This document shows positions 1 to 12,884 of a stretch of DNA of 64,000 nucleotides, one piece after another. This DNA comes from Anastatus disparis (taxonomy: Eukaryota > Arthropoda > Insecta > Hymenoptera > Eupelmidae), in the NCBI GenBank assembly GCA_017163975.1, contig JAFFSR010000343.1:4224001-4288000 (forward strand). The letters are read 5' to 3'. Below the pieces are notes generated by a model. It ran no database searches, was not told the DNA's origin, and was given only the letters and a program-made list of their open reading frames with translations. Positions within the stretch are counted from its first letter, which is position 1, and each line of letters begins with the position of its first letter. The translations under genes were made by a program, and so were the position numbers.

Positions 1-147
1 AGACATTATGAACCATATATTGTGACGTTTTTCCCTTTCGGGTGGGGAAAATACGTGTAACTCCTGTTTCCAGACGCTTCAGCGAGTTACCAGGGTAAGA
101 TTGGCAGGAGTTGGAGGGATCGGACGGCGGAAAGTAAAGGAAAGTAT
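1..147 (+). repeat. 5' fragment of an LTR (same family as 1299-3033)
   Basis: From position 21 (TGTGACGTTTTTCCCTTTCG) the sequence matches the first ~130 bases of the solo LTR at 1299, including the shared stretch CCAGACGCTTCAG. It stops where a Helitron lies in TA repeats. Bases 1-20 are identical to 59840-59859, inside a large foldback, so this LTR probably landed in a copy of that foldback. Confidence 0.6.
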
Positions 148-172
148 ATATATATATATATGGATTTATATA

Positions 173-691
173 TCTTCCTATATTATATAGTTATATCAGA
201 AATTAACCCTCGGACCCCCTACTCCCCTCTATAGCCCCTTCATAGCCACCCACAAAATAACGTAAAATTGTTTAAAATATTACAATATTTTTTACTGTTA
301 CTTTTGGTCTGAGTACCCCCCCCCCCCCACACCCCTTTACATCCCTCCACACCCCCCATGTCCCTCGACAGCCCCCCCACGGCTACCCCACAGCACCCCC
401 ACGACCCCTCCACTGCCTTCCCTATATTATAATAATGTATTTATAAAATATTAATAGATTAATAATATATTGCATCAAACAGGAATTATAACAAAATAAT
501 CCTCTAAATCTTAAAAATCTTAAGTACACATTTAAATTTATCAAATAATACTACTGATAAACTTTACTTAAAAATTTATGATTTAAAAATATTTCATTAG
601 AAAATTTTCTTTTTCATTAATATTCATTATGTATTGAAAAATAATAATAACAATAACATAAATTGAGAAAAAGTGAAAATATTTATAAATT

Positions 692-762
<71 letters not shown>

Positions 763-1124
763 TTTCATATTAAAAAATTTTAATTCAATTAACAATGATA
801 AAAATCTAAAAGATTTAAAATGTAAGGTGGTGTGAAAACCAGCTTAGTCTATATGTTATGAAAAATGATTAAAATTTATTAATAATTTTTGTCAGATATT
901 TTACATAAATAATTAATATGATGTATTTTTTTTCATGTTTCTATGTTAATAATAAAAATTTAATAAAAAATGTACAATTATATAATATTATGTATAATAT
1001 AAAAATATATTATAATAAAAAATTTTTTATATAAAAAAATGCATAAATGTTATATTTTATATTGATATGATATACCTATAATGGGGGTTGGTGAACGGAG
1101 CGAGCAGGGGGTACCCCCCCCTAG
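173..1124 (+). mobile_element. Non-autonomous Helitron, probably complete
   Basis: It starts TCTTCCTATATTATATAG after an A and ends in a GC-rich palindromic segment, GGGGGTACCCCCCCTAG, before a T. That fits the Helitron rules: 5' TC, 3' hairpin plus CTRR, insertion between A and T, no target duplication. It has no coding capacity and carries C-runs (about 320-420) and a TA microsatellite (697-757). The stretch 173-440 recurs inverted at 44860-45098, and 760-1124 recurs at 43141-43505. The 3' end recurs at 34082, 41590 and, inverted, 41599. The 5' boundary is less certain than the 3' one. Confidence 0.65.
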
Positions 1125-2078
1125 TATATATATATACAAGGTGAGGAAAAAGTATGGAAACCCCTGGAAATTTTTTGACTTTTATAGTGAAACAAAACCA
1201 ACAAAAGGCATACTCTAGGTAATTTTGAACAAAGAATTCGATGCTGACCTTGGATTTGACCTCGAGCTTCATTTCCAAGGTTATTTCAAGGTCAACCTTG
1301 TAACGTTTTTATTTCCCGCGGGTGGGAAATATTACGTCTTTACCTCCTGTGGCCAGACGCTTCAGTGAGTGACCAGGGTTCGAGGCAGGAGGTCGGTTAG
1401 GACGGACGGTGGAAAGATAAAGGATAGTAAACGGGTTGACACGTTTGTTTATGCTAGGGAGTACCAGAGCTTTATTGTACTCTAAACTCATATCTTACAA
1501 CGACGTATAACAATAATAATGAAAAGTAATTAACTAACCTAAATTATATAAATCAAAATAACTAACCTAATATATGTACGCATCATAACAAAGAAATAAA
1601 GATTTGAATTTACTATAAGCCACTTGTCGGCTTATGCGCCTCTTGTTGGCGTCAGAAATAAATGAAATCAAAAGTAATAGAAATAAACTTTATCTTTAAT
1701 AATAAGTCAAATTAGACTGGCGGCGGTTAACGGCCTGGACGATTCTAATAAACAAACAAAGTTATAATAATTATAATATTAATAGACTATTCTATATAAC
1801 GGTGGGTGGACTACACCCTTAATACGGTGACACGGAATATGGCTGAAGGCCTACGATTCTCTAATGCGCGACAGATGCACATGGGTAGAGTAATCTTAGC
1901 TTGCCTTTTTCCGGCGGCGGCAATAGGTGGGAAGCACCCTTAATACTAACTTAATACTACGGTTATAATAGGTGGAAAAACACCTTAAAGTCACTATGAA
2001 CTTATCTTAGACAAAGTGTCTTATATACAGGTCAGCACGACGGCTCGGCGGTATATAACGGTTCGGTGTAAATCAACC

Positions 2079-2467
2079 TTAAGAAGGGGCCGAACTATCT
2101 ATCTTTGTCTAATAGCGTTTTTCATCATTTATGTAAACACCATCCGGTATAACAAGAAAAAAATAGCAGCCCCCGCTAGATATTAGTATAATAAGTAAAT
2201 TTTGTAATAACAACCAAATTTTTTCACTGCGTAGTTTTTGAATAATTAGAGACCTACCAAAAAAAGATAGGATATATTCTAGATTGCTAGTAGGTCTCTA
2301 ATTAGTCAAAAACTATGCGGTAAAAAATTTGGGTGTTATTACAAAATTTACTAATTATACTAATATCTAGCGGGGGCTGCTATTTTTTTCTTGTTATACC
2401 GGATAGTGTTTACATAAATGATGGAAAACGCTATTAGACAAAGACAGATAGTTCGGCCCCTTCTTAA
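2079..2467. mobile_element. TTAA hairpin element, copy 1 (389 bp)
   Basis: A near-perfect palindrome running from TTAAGAAGGGGCCGAAC to its complement, with TTAA at both ends. It is exactly as long as, and almost identical to, the copy at 22301-22689. No coding capacity. It lies inside the solo LTR. Confidence 0.9.
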
Positions 2468-2586
2468 TATCCAATGTTAATTAATAATGAATTAATAAAG
2501 TTGCTATTTACAAAACGGCCGGTACGGTGGCTCGGCGGTACGGACTAATACAATCTTATGTTACGTTAAACTAATCTAATATATAC

Positions 2587-2636
2587 AGTGCGGTCGGTAC
2601 GGCGGTACGGCGGTATGGCGGTACGGCGGTACGGAA
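2587..2636. repeat. CGGTACGG minisatellite
   Basis: About six units of an 8-bp repeat (GGTACGGC) inside the solo LTR. A related single unit lies at about 2520. The LTR also has a short direct duplication, CCAGCGAGCGCACTCGGC, at about 2674 and 2823. Confidence 0.85.
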
Positions 2637-3900
2637 GTGCAATGGCGGTTCTCTCGGTCGCATTTTATCTAAGCCAGCGAGCGCACTCGGCAAAGATTAA
2701 TTGCGGCTCGACTTGTTTCTAATGGTTTGTCACATTAGAGCGAGCGAGAGAGTAGCTTTTCTTATAAGGCGTAGGAGCCCCATATAAGAAAGCCAGTACT
2801 GTATACTGCTTTCTCTCTCTAGACCAGCGAGCGCACTCGGCCAAGAGAGAGGGAGAGCACAGTACCCAATGCCTCGACTCTTCGCTGAGCCTTAGCTCTT
2901 ATATCTCCTCGAGCTCGCTGTTCCTCTTGCGGGAGCAGCAAAAACTGACGGCACCTGGCGGTTGAGCCTGTTACTATCGTGCCTCGCGGGAGATTTGAAT
3001 ATCCTGTCTGCACGATTATGAATAATCGTTGCAACCTCACTTTTTTTAATGGGAACTCCTACTTTTTATACCGTATTCGAAAAGAGCGGAAATTTTCACG
3101 TCCGGATATGTTTTTAGGTATGAGGTTAACGTAACCTCTAGAGGTCAAATACAGGTCAAAGTATGACTTCTTAAAAATCTCTCTAGTTTAGTAATAAAAT
3201 AAAACAAACGAAACACATACCCTAGGTAACTTTGAACAAGGAATCCGATGGTGACCTTGGATTTGACCTTCAACTTTATTTTCAAGGTTATTTCAAGATC
3301 AAGCGAGTTATTTCAAACTACTATTTTTGGGATAGGTCTCCTGGCCTACTAATGGGAAATTTTAATTTATTTCTGAGTAATAAATTTTCAAAAATACAAA
3401 AACAAGGTTAATTTTTGTTACAAAACGAATAAAAGCCATTCGCAGATCTGTCATTAATTTATTTTATTTTTTAAAATAAAAATTTTTTTAAAAAAGGGGG
3501 CAACCCTTAAAAATAACATTTTCTCCTCTTTCATGGGCTGCAAAGCTAGTCGTTTATTAAAAATTCGAAGTTATTTGAATGGCATCTAAAAGAAGTATAA
3601 ATTTAGAAATAAAATACAAGTGCTTTTTAAATAAAAAATACAAATGTATTTTTAAATAAAAAATTTTTATCATTTAAATTTTAAAATTTTAGTTGCTCTT
3701 GATTTGTACTAATTGTAAGTTGAAACCATATTTTTTTGTTGTCATAGTTTTGTCATTAAACAGACTCTTGAAATAAAAAATTACTTGACCAATATAAAAG
3801 AACAAATAGTGTTTTGTAGTTGAACTGATTCGAGAAATTCGTCAAATATTTTCTTGTTGGTTACAATAGCTACATTACATTTTTTTTCAAAACTTTAAAA

Positions 3901-4901
3901 ATGTTTTGTTTGTCCGAAAGAGAGCGAATATCTCTTCTAATGATGAGGGGTTGGGGTGATCTGCAAAAGACGTATACTAATGTTGTTAATCTCTTTTATT
4001 CAACATTTAGAAATGGCGATGGCGGCACTCCTTAGTCTAAATCCACAGTTTTAAAGACCTTAAGACGTTTTGAAGAAACGGGGTCTATTAAAAATCGTGC
4101 TGTTACTGGAAGACCACGAACAGCAACAAAGAAAAATCTTTGGATGTTTTACTGTCTTTTGTGGAAAATCCACATGAATCATCTCGATCAGTAGCTTTGC
4201 AACAGGACATCGATCAAAAATCTGTTCTTATAATTTTAAAGGTAAACGAATTTCATCCTTACAAAATGAAACTTTTGCAAGAATTGAATGAGGATGATCC
4301 TGATAGCCGGATTAAATTTTGTGAGACGATGATGGAAACGATAGCTGAAAATCCAATATTTTTACATAATATTATTTTTTCAGACGAAGCGACATTTCAA
4401 TTAAATGGCGAAGTCAATCGTCATAACTTTAGATATTGGTTCGATACAAATCCTTATTGGATGAGAGAAAGTCACACACAATATCCTCAAAAATTGAACA
4501 TGTCGGCAGGAATGGTAGGTGATACAATAATAGGTCTCTTTTTTATCGTAGGAAATTTGAACGCTGAAAGTTATAAACAACTTTTGCGAAATCAGATTGT
4601 TCCAGCTATCCAGGCCTTGAGAGGAGATGATTTTGAAAATACATGGTTGCAGCAAGATGGCGCTTCAGCTCATTACGGTGTTAATGTCAGACAATACCTG
4701 AATGAGACATTTTTTGAAAGATGGATAGGTAGAAGAGGTACAGTAGAGTGGGCTCCAAGATCTCTAGACTTAACACCTTTGGACTATTTTTTATGGGGGT
4801 ATTTAAAAGATCGGGTATACAGAAATAATTCAGAAAACCTTAAAGAATTAAGACGTAGAATAGTTCAAGAAATTAATGCCATTTCACAACAGATGATCTA
4901 A
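3901..4901 (+). pseudogene. Mariner-like DD41D transposase, broken
   Basis: This would be the cut-and-paste transposase of the surrounding element, acting on the element ends in the nucleus. The N-terminal part (from ATG 3901) has the helix-turn-helix style of DUF4817-type mariner relatives, with LRRFEETGSIKNR near 4080 and GRPRTA after it. The catalytic part from about 4140 shows FSDEATF, then WLQQDGASAHYG, then LDLTPLDYFLWGYLK. The second and third Asp are separated by 41 residues, hence DD41D. A TAG near 4036 and a frameshift at about 4130-4140 break the gene. The rest is open to its stop at 4901, a usual transposase length overall (about 335 codons). Confidence 0.85.
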
Positions 4902-4989
4902 GATGCAATCGAATAATTTTATAATAGGATTGGTTACTGTCAGGAAGCAAATGGAGAACAATTTGAACATCTGTTGTAAATTCATTCAC

Positions 4990-5154
4990 GTGAAAGGCAA
5001 GGAGAATTCACTGTAAAAAAGCATTCCTGAGTGAGAGGCAAGGGGAACTCACTGTAAAAAAGCACCCCGGAGTGAGAGGCAAGGGGAACTCAATGTAAAA
5101 AAGCACCCCAGAGTGAAAGCCAAGGGGTACTCACTGTAAAACAGCACCCCGAAG
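4990..5154. repeat. 41-bp tandem array
   Basis: Four head-to-tail copies of a unit containing GAGGCAAGGGGAACTCACTG followed by an A-run and GCACCCC, just downstream of the transposase. The copies differ at a few positions and there are no spacers. Confidence 0.9.
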
Positions 5155-5739
5155 AAACAGATTCCTTCTACGTCCACGTCGTCGTTCCTAGGTAGCGCTA
5201 AAAGGAGGATTAGGGATTATGCTATCTTCGAAATTGAATTATTTCCACACGTACAATTTCCCGCTCTTTTCGGATACAGCATCAAAAATAGGGGTTCAAA
5301 AATGAGGTTGACTTTGAAATAATTTTGAAAATGAAGTTCGAAGTAGAATTAGAGGTCACCGTTGGGTTCCTCATTGAAAATTACCTAGGGTGTGCTTTTT
5401 GTTTGTTTTGTTTTACCACTAAACTAGAGAGATTTTTAAGAAGTCATACTTTGACCTCTATTTGACCTCTAGAGGTTACGTTAACCTCATACCTAAACAC
5501 ATATCCGGACGTAAAATTTTCCGCTCTTTTTGATTATGGCATAAAAAGTAGAGGTTTCCATTAAAAAAAATGAGGTTGACCTTGAAATAACCTTGGAAAT
5601 GAGGTTCAAGGTCGAATCCAAGGTCACCATCGAATTCCTTGTTCAAAGATAATTAGGGTATGCCTTTTGTTGGTTTTATTTTACTATAAAAGTCGCAAAA
5701 TTTCTAGGGGTTTTCATACTTTTTCCTCATCCTGCATAC

Positions 5740-6620
5740 GGATATGTATTGATATATTCACATAATAAGGAATATTTCCGAAAATTTACACAAAATCTTA
5801 AAGAGTTTGCATAAAATCTACGTGGATTTTACGAAATCAACCTGGATTTTTATAATATTTTCGTGGATTTTTACAAAATCTCTACAGATTTCAACAAAAT
5901 CTACTTGAATTTTTTTCAGAATATACGCGGATTTTTACAATTTTTACGTGATTATTTATATATGATTCTACATAAACGATTTATGTAGATATTTACGTGG
6001 ATATCTAGGAAGATTTCCATATAGATATTTACGTGGATATCTACGTAGATTACTATATAGATATTTACGTGGATATCTACGTAGATTACTATATAGATAT
6101 TTACGTGGATACCTACATAGAAATCTGTCAGATACATGGATATCCTCATGAATATCCATATGGATCATTTTCATGGAAATCCTCATAGATATTTTCAACA
6201 GCGATTCTAAAGAAATATTTATGGAATCTTCCTGGAATCTTGTATGAAATATTCCAATGGAAGATTGCTTCAACCTTTCAGTGAAATATACCGTGGAATG
6301 CTTATGAAAGATTCCTGTAATATTCTCCTGAACAATTTTAAAGTTTTTTGAAACCTTCAAATAATTATTCATGGAATCTTCCTGGAATCTTTCATGAAAT
6401 ATTTTAGCGGAAGATTGCACAAATATTACTTGTAAGATTTTATCAAATATTCCAGAAATCTTCCCTGAATATTTCTTGGATTCTTTCGAATAAGGTTTTG
6501 AACATTCTTTTGAAATATTCTTGGAATATTCTTGGAAGCTTACAATGGAAGATTCCAGTGAAATATTCCGGAATATTCCATGAAAACTTTCTAAAATGTG
6601 CATGAAATATTCCATTGAAA
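5740..6620. repeat. Satellite-like repeats, several period types
   Basis: 5780-5950 is a degenerate repeat of phrases like ACGTGGATTTTTACAAAATC. 5986-6120 is a clean 36-bp tandem array (about 3.8 units, TAGATATTTACGTGGATATC core). 6190-6610 is a looser array built on GGAATCTTCCTGGAATCTT and GAAATATTCC. The 36-bp period is a multiple of 3, so long open frames on the minus strand here are artefacts of the repeat. Confidence 0.8.
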
Positions 6621-6639
6621 TATACTTGGCAAAAAAAAA

Positions 6640-7360
6640 ATGCGCCACTTTATTTGGTCTGAAAAATGACAATTTTCAAATGGTCATATCTACGCCAAAA
6701 ATAGGCTAATCGAAGTGTTTCAAAATGGAAAATAAAAGGTTTAGCTTCTTTTTTCGAATCTCCTTTTTAAGGCCAACACGATATGCGAAGTCCGATCAAA
6801 CTACCTTCCCGTGTTGCATATCAGGTGACATCAATGTCGACAGCAAACTCTATAACGGATTGCAGGAAGCGAAATCAAAGCTATGTGAACATGGCTGACC
6901 TTCAAAGTCTAAGAGTCAGACGTGATGAGGTCAAACAGATCCTGGATTCAGATTAAGGTATTCTAAAAAGGTAAGCAGGGATCCATTTTAATTTCCTCAA
7001 GGTTGATTTTTATTTGACCTTATATTGGTTTTTTTATATCATAAACCTAGAAATCTCGCCAAAAAACAAAAAAAAAACGCGCCATTTTCATTTGCTCGTA
7101 GTTCAGCACCTAATACTCGAAACGATATGCTCAAAAAAAAGAAATTGCTAAAAAAACCTATATTTTAAGATCCTGCAATCAGAATCATTCGTTTGATCCA
7201 TTTAAGGTTGGTAGTATCGCTCAAAAATGGCGCTTTTCAGATTGAAAAATAACTTCTCTTTATCTTGTCTTAGTGTATGTGCAAAAAGACATAACTAAAA
7301 ATTTCCAACAAGATTTGAAAAAAAAACTAAACCCTTCATTTTCCATTTTCCAATGCTATG
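6640..7360. mobile_element. Decayed foldback element
   Basis: Inverted arms are visible but diverged. TGCGCCACTTTATTTGGTC near 6641 faces AATGGCGCTTTTCAG near 7224. AAAATGGAAAATAAAAGG at about 6721 faces its near-complement at about 7330-7350. No open frame of interest. Exact ends not determined. Confidence 0.5.
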
Positions 7361-8184
7361 TAAGTAATTATAAACATATTTTATACTTTGTTTAGTGACA
7401 CATATTTCAAAATTAATATAACATTTATACTTTTTAAGTAAATAACTATTGTAAGGTAAAATCATTGATTTATTTACAGGAATAATTTATTATTTTTAAT
7501 TTTATAATAATGATTTTTGCGTGCATTTATTATTTGTTTATATTCCAGAAATCCATTTTTTTGAAAAGTCTAAAACTAGAGAGAAAGAAAAAAATAAGTG
7601 TGTTTGAAACACGTTATTGTAATTTTTTAATTATTTTTACAGTTTTAGGATAATTTATCGAACGAATCGCATAACCTTTCGATTTCCTCAAAAGTCACAT
7701 ACTCTTACAAAGTTTATGTTATCCAAAAACGGTTTGTTTACATGCTTTGATAACTCCCCTCTCTAATATCCATCGATAGTTGGCGCTGTATCCTCTTATG
7801 GGACGTGACGGGAATAAACGTAGCTTGTTCACTATTCTTTCTTTACTGCTAACTATGACATTCTTCCATCACTCAAGTCGCCTCCTCTGTTGGGTGGCGA
7901 CGCGAGCAAACACGGCTGGTCTATATCCAAAATCACGTCGCAAATTTTGCTAACGTATTTTCGTTGCGTGAATTTTTTTTTTTTCTTCTTTTCTTTTTTA
8001 TGAGGGAAGAGACATTATAAATATAATCTGTTGAACTTTGTAACTATTAATAGTTAATTTTTAACTTAAAATTTAATTATTTTAAAGTTTATTTACTGTT
8101 TATTATTTTTTATATTCAAAAATTTTTTGTTTCTCTCACAAACATTAAGATTAATAGTATATCTTTATTTATTTACGTCGATAT

Positions 8185-8253
<69 letters not shown>

Positions 8254-8356
8254 CTCACACGCACATTAAGACTCATAAATTTTACACACAAAATTAAAAA
8301 TAATATTTCTACATTTTATGTATAAACATTAAAATTCATAAAACTAAAACTCACAC
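7361..8356. other. AT-rich non-coding spacer with a CA microsatellite
   Basis: Apart from a pure CA repeat at 8187-8250 I see nothing here. 7770-7960 is less AT-rich and could be the remnant of a repeat or gene end, but it has no usable open frame. Confidence 0.6.
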
Positions 8357-9616
8357 TTAAATTATATCATTTTTCCAGTGCACCAGATCCAGCGCACAAT
8401 CCGGGCAAAGCCACAAGCCGCACGAATCACACCTTTGCCACAGACGGACACTCTGCCTATAAAAGGGCTCCGCACAGCCCCAGCACACATCATTACCTCT
8501 ACGCGAGCGTTCTAATGTGGGATCCGGACGACGATGAGGTCGAGGTATTATCCTCTCCAACTCTTGTCGTTGCTCTCTCACTCTCCTTAAATCCCGTTGT
8601 ATACGTCGTAAACTACGCTTTCTCTCTAAACGTAATTTTGCAATACGTGCACGCTAATAGAGGCGTACTACACCAAGCACATGGTGTTGACGAGCCTCAT
8701 CTGCTTGACCCCTATGGTAGCGTTGTACCAGTTCGGCCTCATCTTTTTCTTCATCCTCCTCATCTTCTTCTTCATCCTCCTCATCTTCTTCTTCTACCTC
8801 CATCGCCTGTGGAGCATAATCAGGATTAACTTCATCTTCATTGGACTCGTATCCTGAGTCGTTGTTGTCTTCTTCTTCTAGATTATTATTTTCCATTTCT
8901 TCTCTGCCTTCTGCTATCTCATTTTGTACCAACACTTCTCTGCCTTCTTCTTCAATCTCATTTTGCAGCATCACTTCTCTGTCTTATTCTACCTCGTTTT
9001 GCTGCATCACTGCTCTGCCTTCTTCTATCTCATTTTGCACCATGAGAGCGCGGTGGCGTAATGGATAGAGCTCTTGCCTTCAACGCGGAGGGCATGGGTT
9101 CGAATCCTGGCCAGGTACCTCTAACTTTTTTTCAAAAGAAAATTTGTGTATGTGCCATTTATATCGCGACTCTTAAAAAATCCGACCTCATTGAGTATTG
9201 GTTGATTGTTGGTCACAAAAGTGGGTTGCCATCCATCGGTAGTCAAAGTTTTCGGTATGGTGGGTCTGACAGTCTAGCCTGATGTAATGTGTTAAACGGT
9301 TCCGGGCTGGACTCCCTCGACTTCACCATGGAAAAAGGTTAATCATATAGAGGACAATATCCTTTATATATTAATCTTTTTCTTCAAAAAAAGAAAAAAA
9401 AAAAATCTCATTTTGCACCATCACATCGTTCACCACTTCGTTCACTGGGTTGTCCAATACCACCCAGTAATTGGGTACAAAAACATTAGCTACCCCGTAA
9501 TTGATAAAATTTACGAGTGGTGCTATATTCACCGAGTTCTCAAGTACCTGGACATCGTCGTCCAGTACTTGAAGTTCGTCGTCGATGACGATCAGTGATG
9601 GTGGTTGATTAAACAT
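8357..9616 (-). pseudogene. Zinc-ribbon-like protein gene, interrupted by a SINE
   Basis: Not recognised as a known family. On the minus strand an ATG at 9616 opens a frame that continues through a SINE insertion (9044-9404) to a stop at 8357. The insertion adds 378 bases, so the frame is kept; without it the product would be about 293 codons. Order of parts: an Asp/Val-rich N-terminus; four copies of a ~13-residue repeat with the core QNEIEEGRE (a 39-bp DNA repeat); a long acidic Glu/Asp run; an Arg-rich helix; and a C-terminus with three CxxC pairs (CWGC, CDSC, CPDC) that should bind zinc. A TAA near 8983 and a TAG near 8656 interrupt it besides the SINE. It could be a transposon accessory protein or an old host gene. 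Confidence 0.6.
9044..9404 (+). mobile_element. tRNA-derived SINE with 17-bp target duplication
   Basis: The head is tRNA-like, with an A box (TGGCGTAATGG, 9054-9064) and a B box (GGGTTCGAATCC, 9096-9107), the internal promoter of RNA polymerase III. An unrelated body follows and then an A-rich tail (9386-9404). The 17-bp stretch ATCTCATTTTGCACCAT is present at 9027-9043 and again at 9405-9421, the hallmark of LINE-driven insertion. It interrupts the minus-strand zinc-ribbon gene. Confidence 0.93.
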
Positions 9617-9658
9617 TTTTCTTTTTGATTATTACAGATTGTCGATTTATCGAGGACT

Positions 9659-9683
9659 GATCGTGGCTTCAAGTCCACGATCA
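9659..9683. other. Short perfect stem-loop
   Basis: TGATCGTGG and CCACGATCA flank a 7-base loop, 43 bases upstream of the minus-strand gene start. Role unknown; it could be a regulatory site or chance. Confidence 0.4.
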
Positions 9684-11335
<1,652 letters not shown>

Positions 11336-11339
11336 GTAC

Positions 11340-11347
11340 TATAAATA
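11340..11347 (+). promoter_or_regulatory. TATA box of the first Polinton gene
   Basis: TATAAATA, 76 bases upstream of the ATG at 11416. A possible initiator, GTCTGATTA, lies about 25 bases downstream of it. Confidence 0.5.
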
Positions 11348-11415
11348 CGCGAAGATTGACAGGTCTGATTAACATTTAAAGTTCAACGTTCCAGAGAAGA
11401 TCAACACGAAGTAAG

Positions 11416-12313
11416 ATGGTTAAAAAAAATTTACTTAAAGTCTTGATAAATATTGTTAATATAGCATTAGTTTGGGAGCCGCAAATAAAATTATTTTGCA
11501 ATAATTCATGGCGCAAAAGTCTAAACATTTGCTCCAATAATGAATTATTGAAAAAAATTAAATTTATCTTAGAACTTTGCGGACTACGTACCTTAGCTTA
11601 TATGTTTAAGCGAGGTACTTTTAATGATAATGAAATACTTGACATTGCTGGTCGTTGTATTAAAAGCAGAGGGATGCAAGATGCGTCACAAGTCAGGCTT
11701 CTCATGTTACATCACCGTGTTATTAAAGGTAAGTTATTCATAATTTTTTTTACCGTTTAAAAGCTTGTATCTTTTTTCTTGACGATCGTAGAATTTCGCT
11801 ATAAAATACTTTTTTGTTGTGAATAAAATAATAAATCTGAAAACATGATTTGCAAGAAAATATCAGTTTCGGATCAATAATCAATAACCAATAAACTTTT
11901 TGTTTATGATCACAGAATTTCGCGGGATAAGACTTTTTTGTTAAAAATAGTGCAACTAAGCAGATTTTACATAAATTTTACAGACCTGCAAAATATGATG
12001 GAGGACAGTAGTGGGGATGAACTGTTAATAAGGCTTCTGACCGAAGAAGAAGATGTATCTGATTCGAGAGATCTTGTGCTACTACCACCTCCTGGAGAGG
12101 TAAGAGAAGTCATAAATGTCTCTGAAACTACCCCAAACTTTGCGGTGGAGGGGGTAAATAATAATACAGCAGCGCCACCACCTTTTGAACCAATGCCTGG
12201 TTGCTCTTGGTGGGGTGATGATGAGAGACAGTCATCAATGGCGATCAATAATAACGAGCAGAATACACTTAATACGATGATTTCATCTGAATCACCAGGT
12301 ACAGAGAATACAG
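11416..12313 (+). CDS. 5' exons of the Polinton polymerase transcript (or a separate small gene)
   Basis: Family not recognised. Exon 1 runs from ATG 11416 to 11728 (about 104 codons, Lys/Leu-rich, mostly helical in appearance). It ends at a strong donor, AAAG|GTAAGT. An acceptor TTTTACAG ends at 11983, and exon 2 continues in the same phase with an acidic Ser/Glu-rich stretch and a Pro-rich segment. Without splicing, exon 2 stops at 12316-12318. A second possible donor, ACAG|GTTGAT (after 12313), and an acceptor ending at 12884 (ATTGTAG) would join this in phase to the polymerase frame. The foldback at 12320-12830 would then lie in that intron. The splice sites are read from sequence; the joining is inference. 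Confidence 0.55.
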
Positions 12314-12319
12314 GTTGAT

Positions 12320-12830
12320 TTAAGGAGATGTAAAATGGACACTACACCTATACTCATAAATATTTACTATCTTTTTATTTTATTCCAAATTTTTAAGAAA
12401 ATGAATGCTTTAGTTTGTAATATGTACCATAAAGATTATTCAATTAAATTTTAAAATAAATTCATTTATTAGTTTCTCAGAATTTTAGATTTCTTGTACA
12501 AAATCTAAAAATTTTAATATGGTCAATGTCCCAATCGCTACTCACGAACCTATTACTAACCGCTCGATGTTATTTAGATACCAAAAATTTTTAACAATGT
12601 GTGGCTAGTAATAGGTTCGTGAGTAGCGATTGGGACATTGACCATATATAAATATTGGAACACTAAAATTTTAAAAACTTATGAATGAATTTATTTGAAA
12701 ATTTAACTGAATAATCTTTATGGTAAATACTATAAGCTAAAGCATTTCTTCTTCTCAAGTTTTGCAATATAATGAAAAAATAAGCCAAATTCATGAATAC
12801 AGGGGTGGTGTCTGTTTTACATCTCCTTAA
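12320..12830. mobile_element. TTAA foldback, second family (511 bp)
   Basis: Ends are TTAAGGAGATGTAAAA and its exact complement, with TTAA on both sides. The arms are similar along their length, and an inner, much better conserved inverted repeat (ATGGTCAATGTCCCAATCGC, about 12519-12645) sits at the centre as if a younger palindrome were nested inside. Non-coding. A diverged copy starts at about 63700. It lies between the upstream exons and the PolB frame. Confidence 0.88.
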
Positions 12831-12884
12831 GCTTAAATTTATAAATCACACATTTTCACGTAATTTTGGTATATCATATTGTAG

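Larger units (their letters stand above)
1299..3033. mobile_element. Solo LTR inserted in the mariner-like element
   Basis: The segment starts TGTAACG and ends CGTTGCA (TG...CA ends, imperfect inverted repeat). It is flanked by a direct 4-bp duplication, ACCT (1295-1298 and 3034-3037). Outside it, the two halves of the mariner left arm join to match the intact right arm, which fixes both boundaries. Without the TTAA hairpin inside it, its length is about 1.35 kb. There is no internal retrotransposon coding region, so it is a solo LTR left by recombination. Superfamily is not determined; a 4-bp duplication would fit several LTR groups. Confidence 0.75.
1137..5736 (+). mobile_element. Mariner-like (DD41D) transposon with long inverted arms
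   Basis: The ends are inverted repeats containing GATGAGGAAAAAGTATG on the right and GGTGAGGAAAAAGTATG on the left, each next to a TA (1135-1136 and 5737-5738). The inverted similarity extends about 430 bp inward: 1137-1298 plus 3034-3310 on the left against 5310-5736 on the right. The left arm is split by a solo LTR (1299-3033), so the original element was about 2.9 kb. It encodes one broken transposase (3901-4901) and a 41-bp tandem array. TIRs this long are unusual for mariner relatives. Confidence 0.8.

Noticed and set aside
4990..5154. Tandem array as a possible CRISPR
   Set aside because: Units are contiguous with no unique spacers, and the window is eukaryotic.
5952..6672. A 234-codon minus-strand frame
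   Set aside because: It runs through a 36-bp satellite array and looser repeats; the period keeps the frame open and the protein is a repeat artefact.
9044..9120. A working tRNA gene
   Set aside because: Pol III boxes are good, but stems pair badly, a SINE body and A tail follow, and a 17-bp target duplication brackets the whole.
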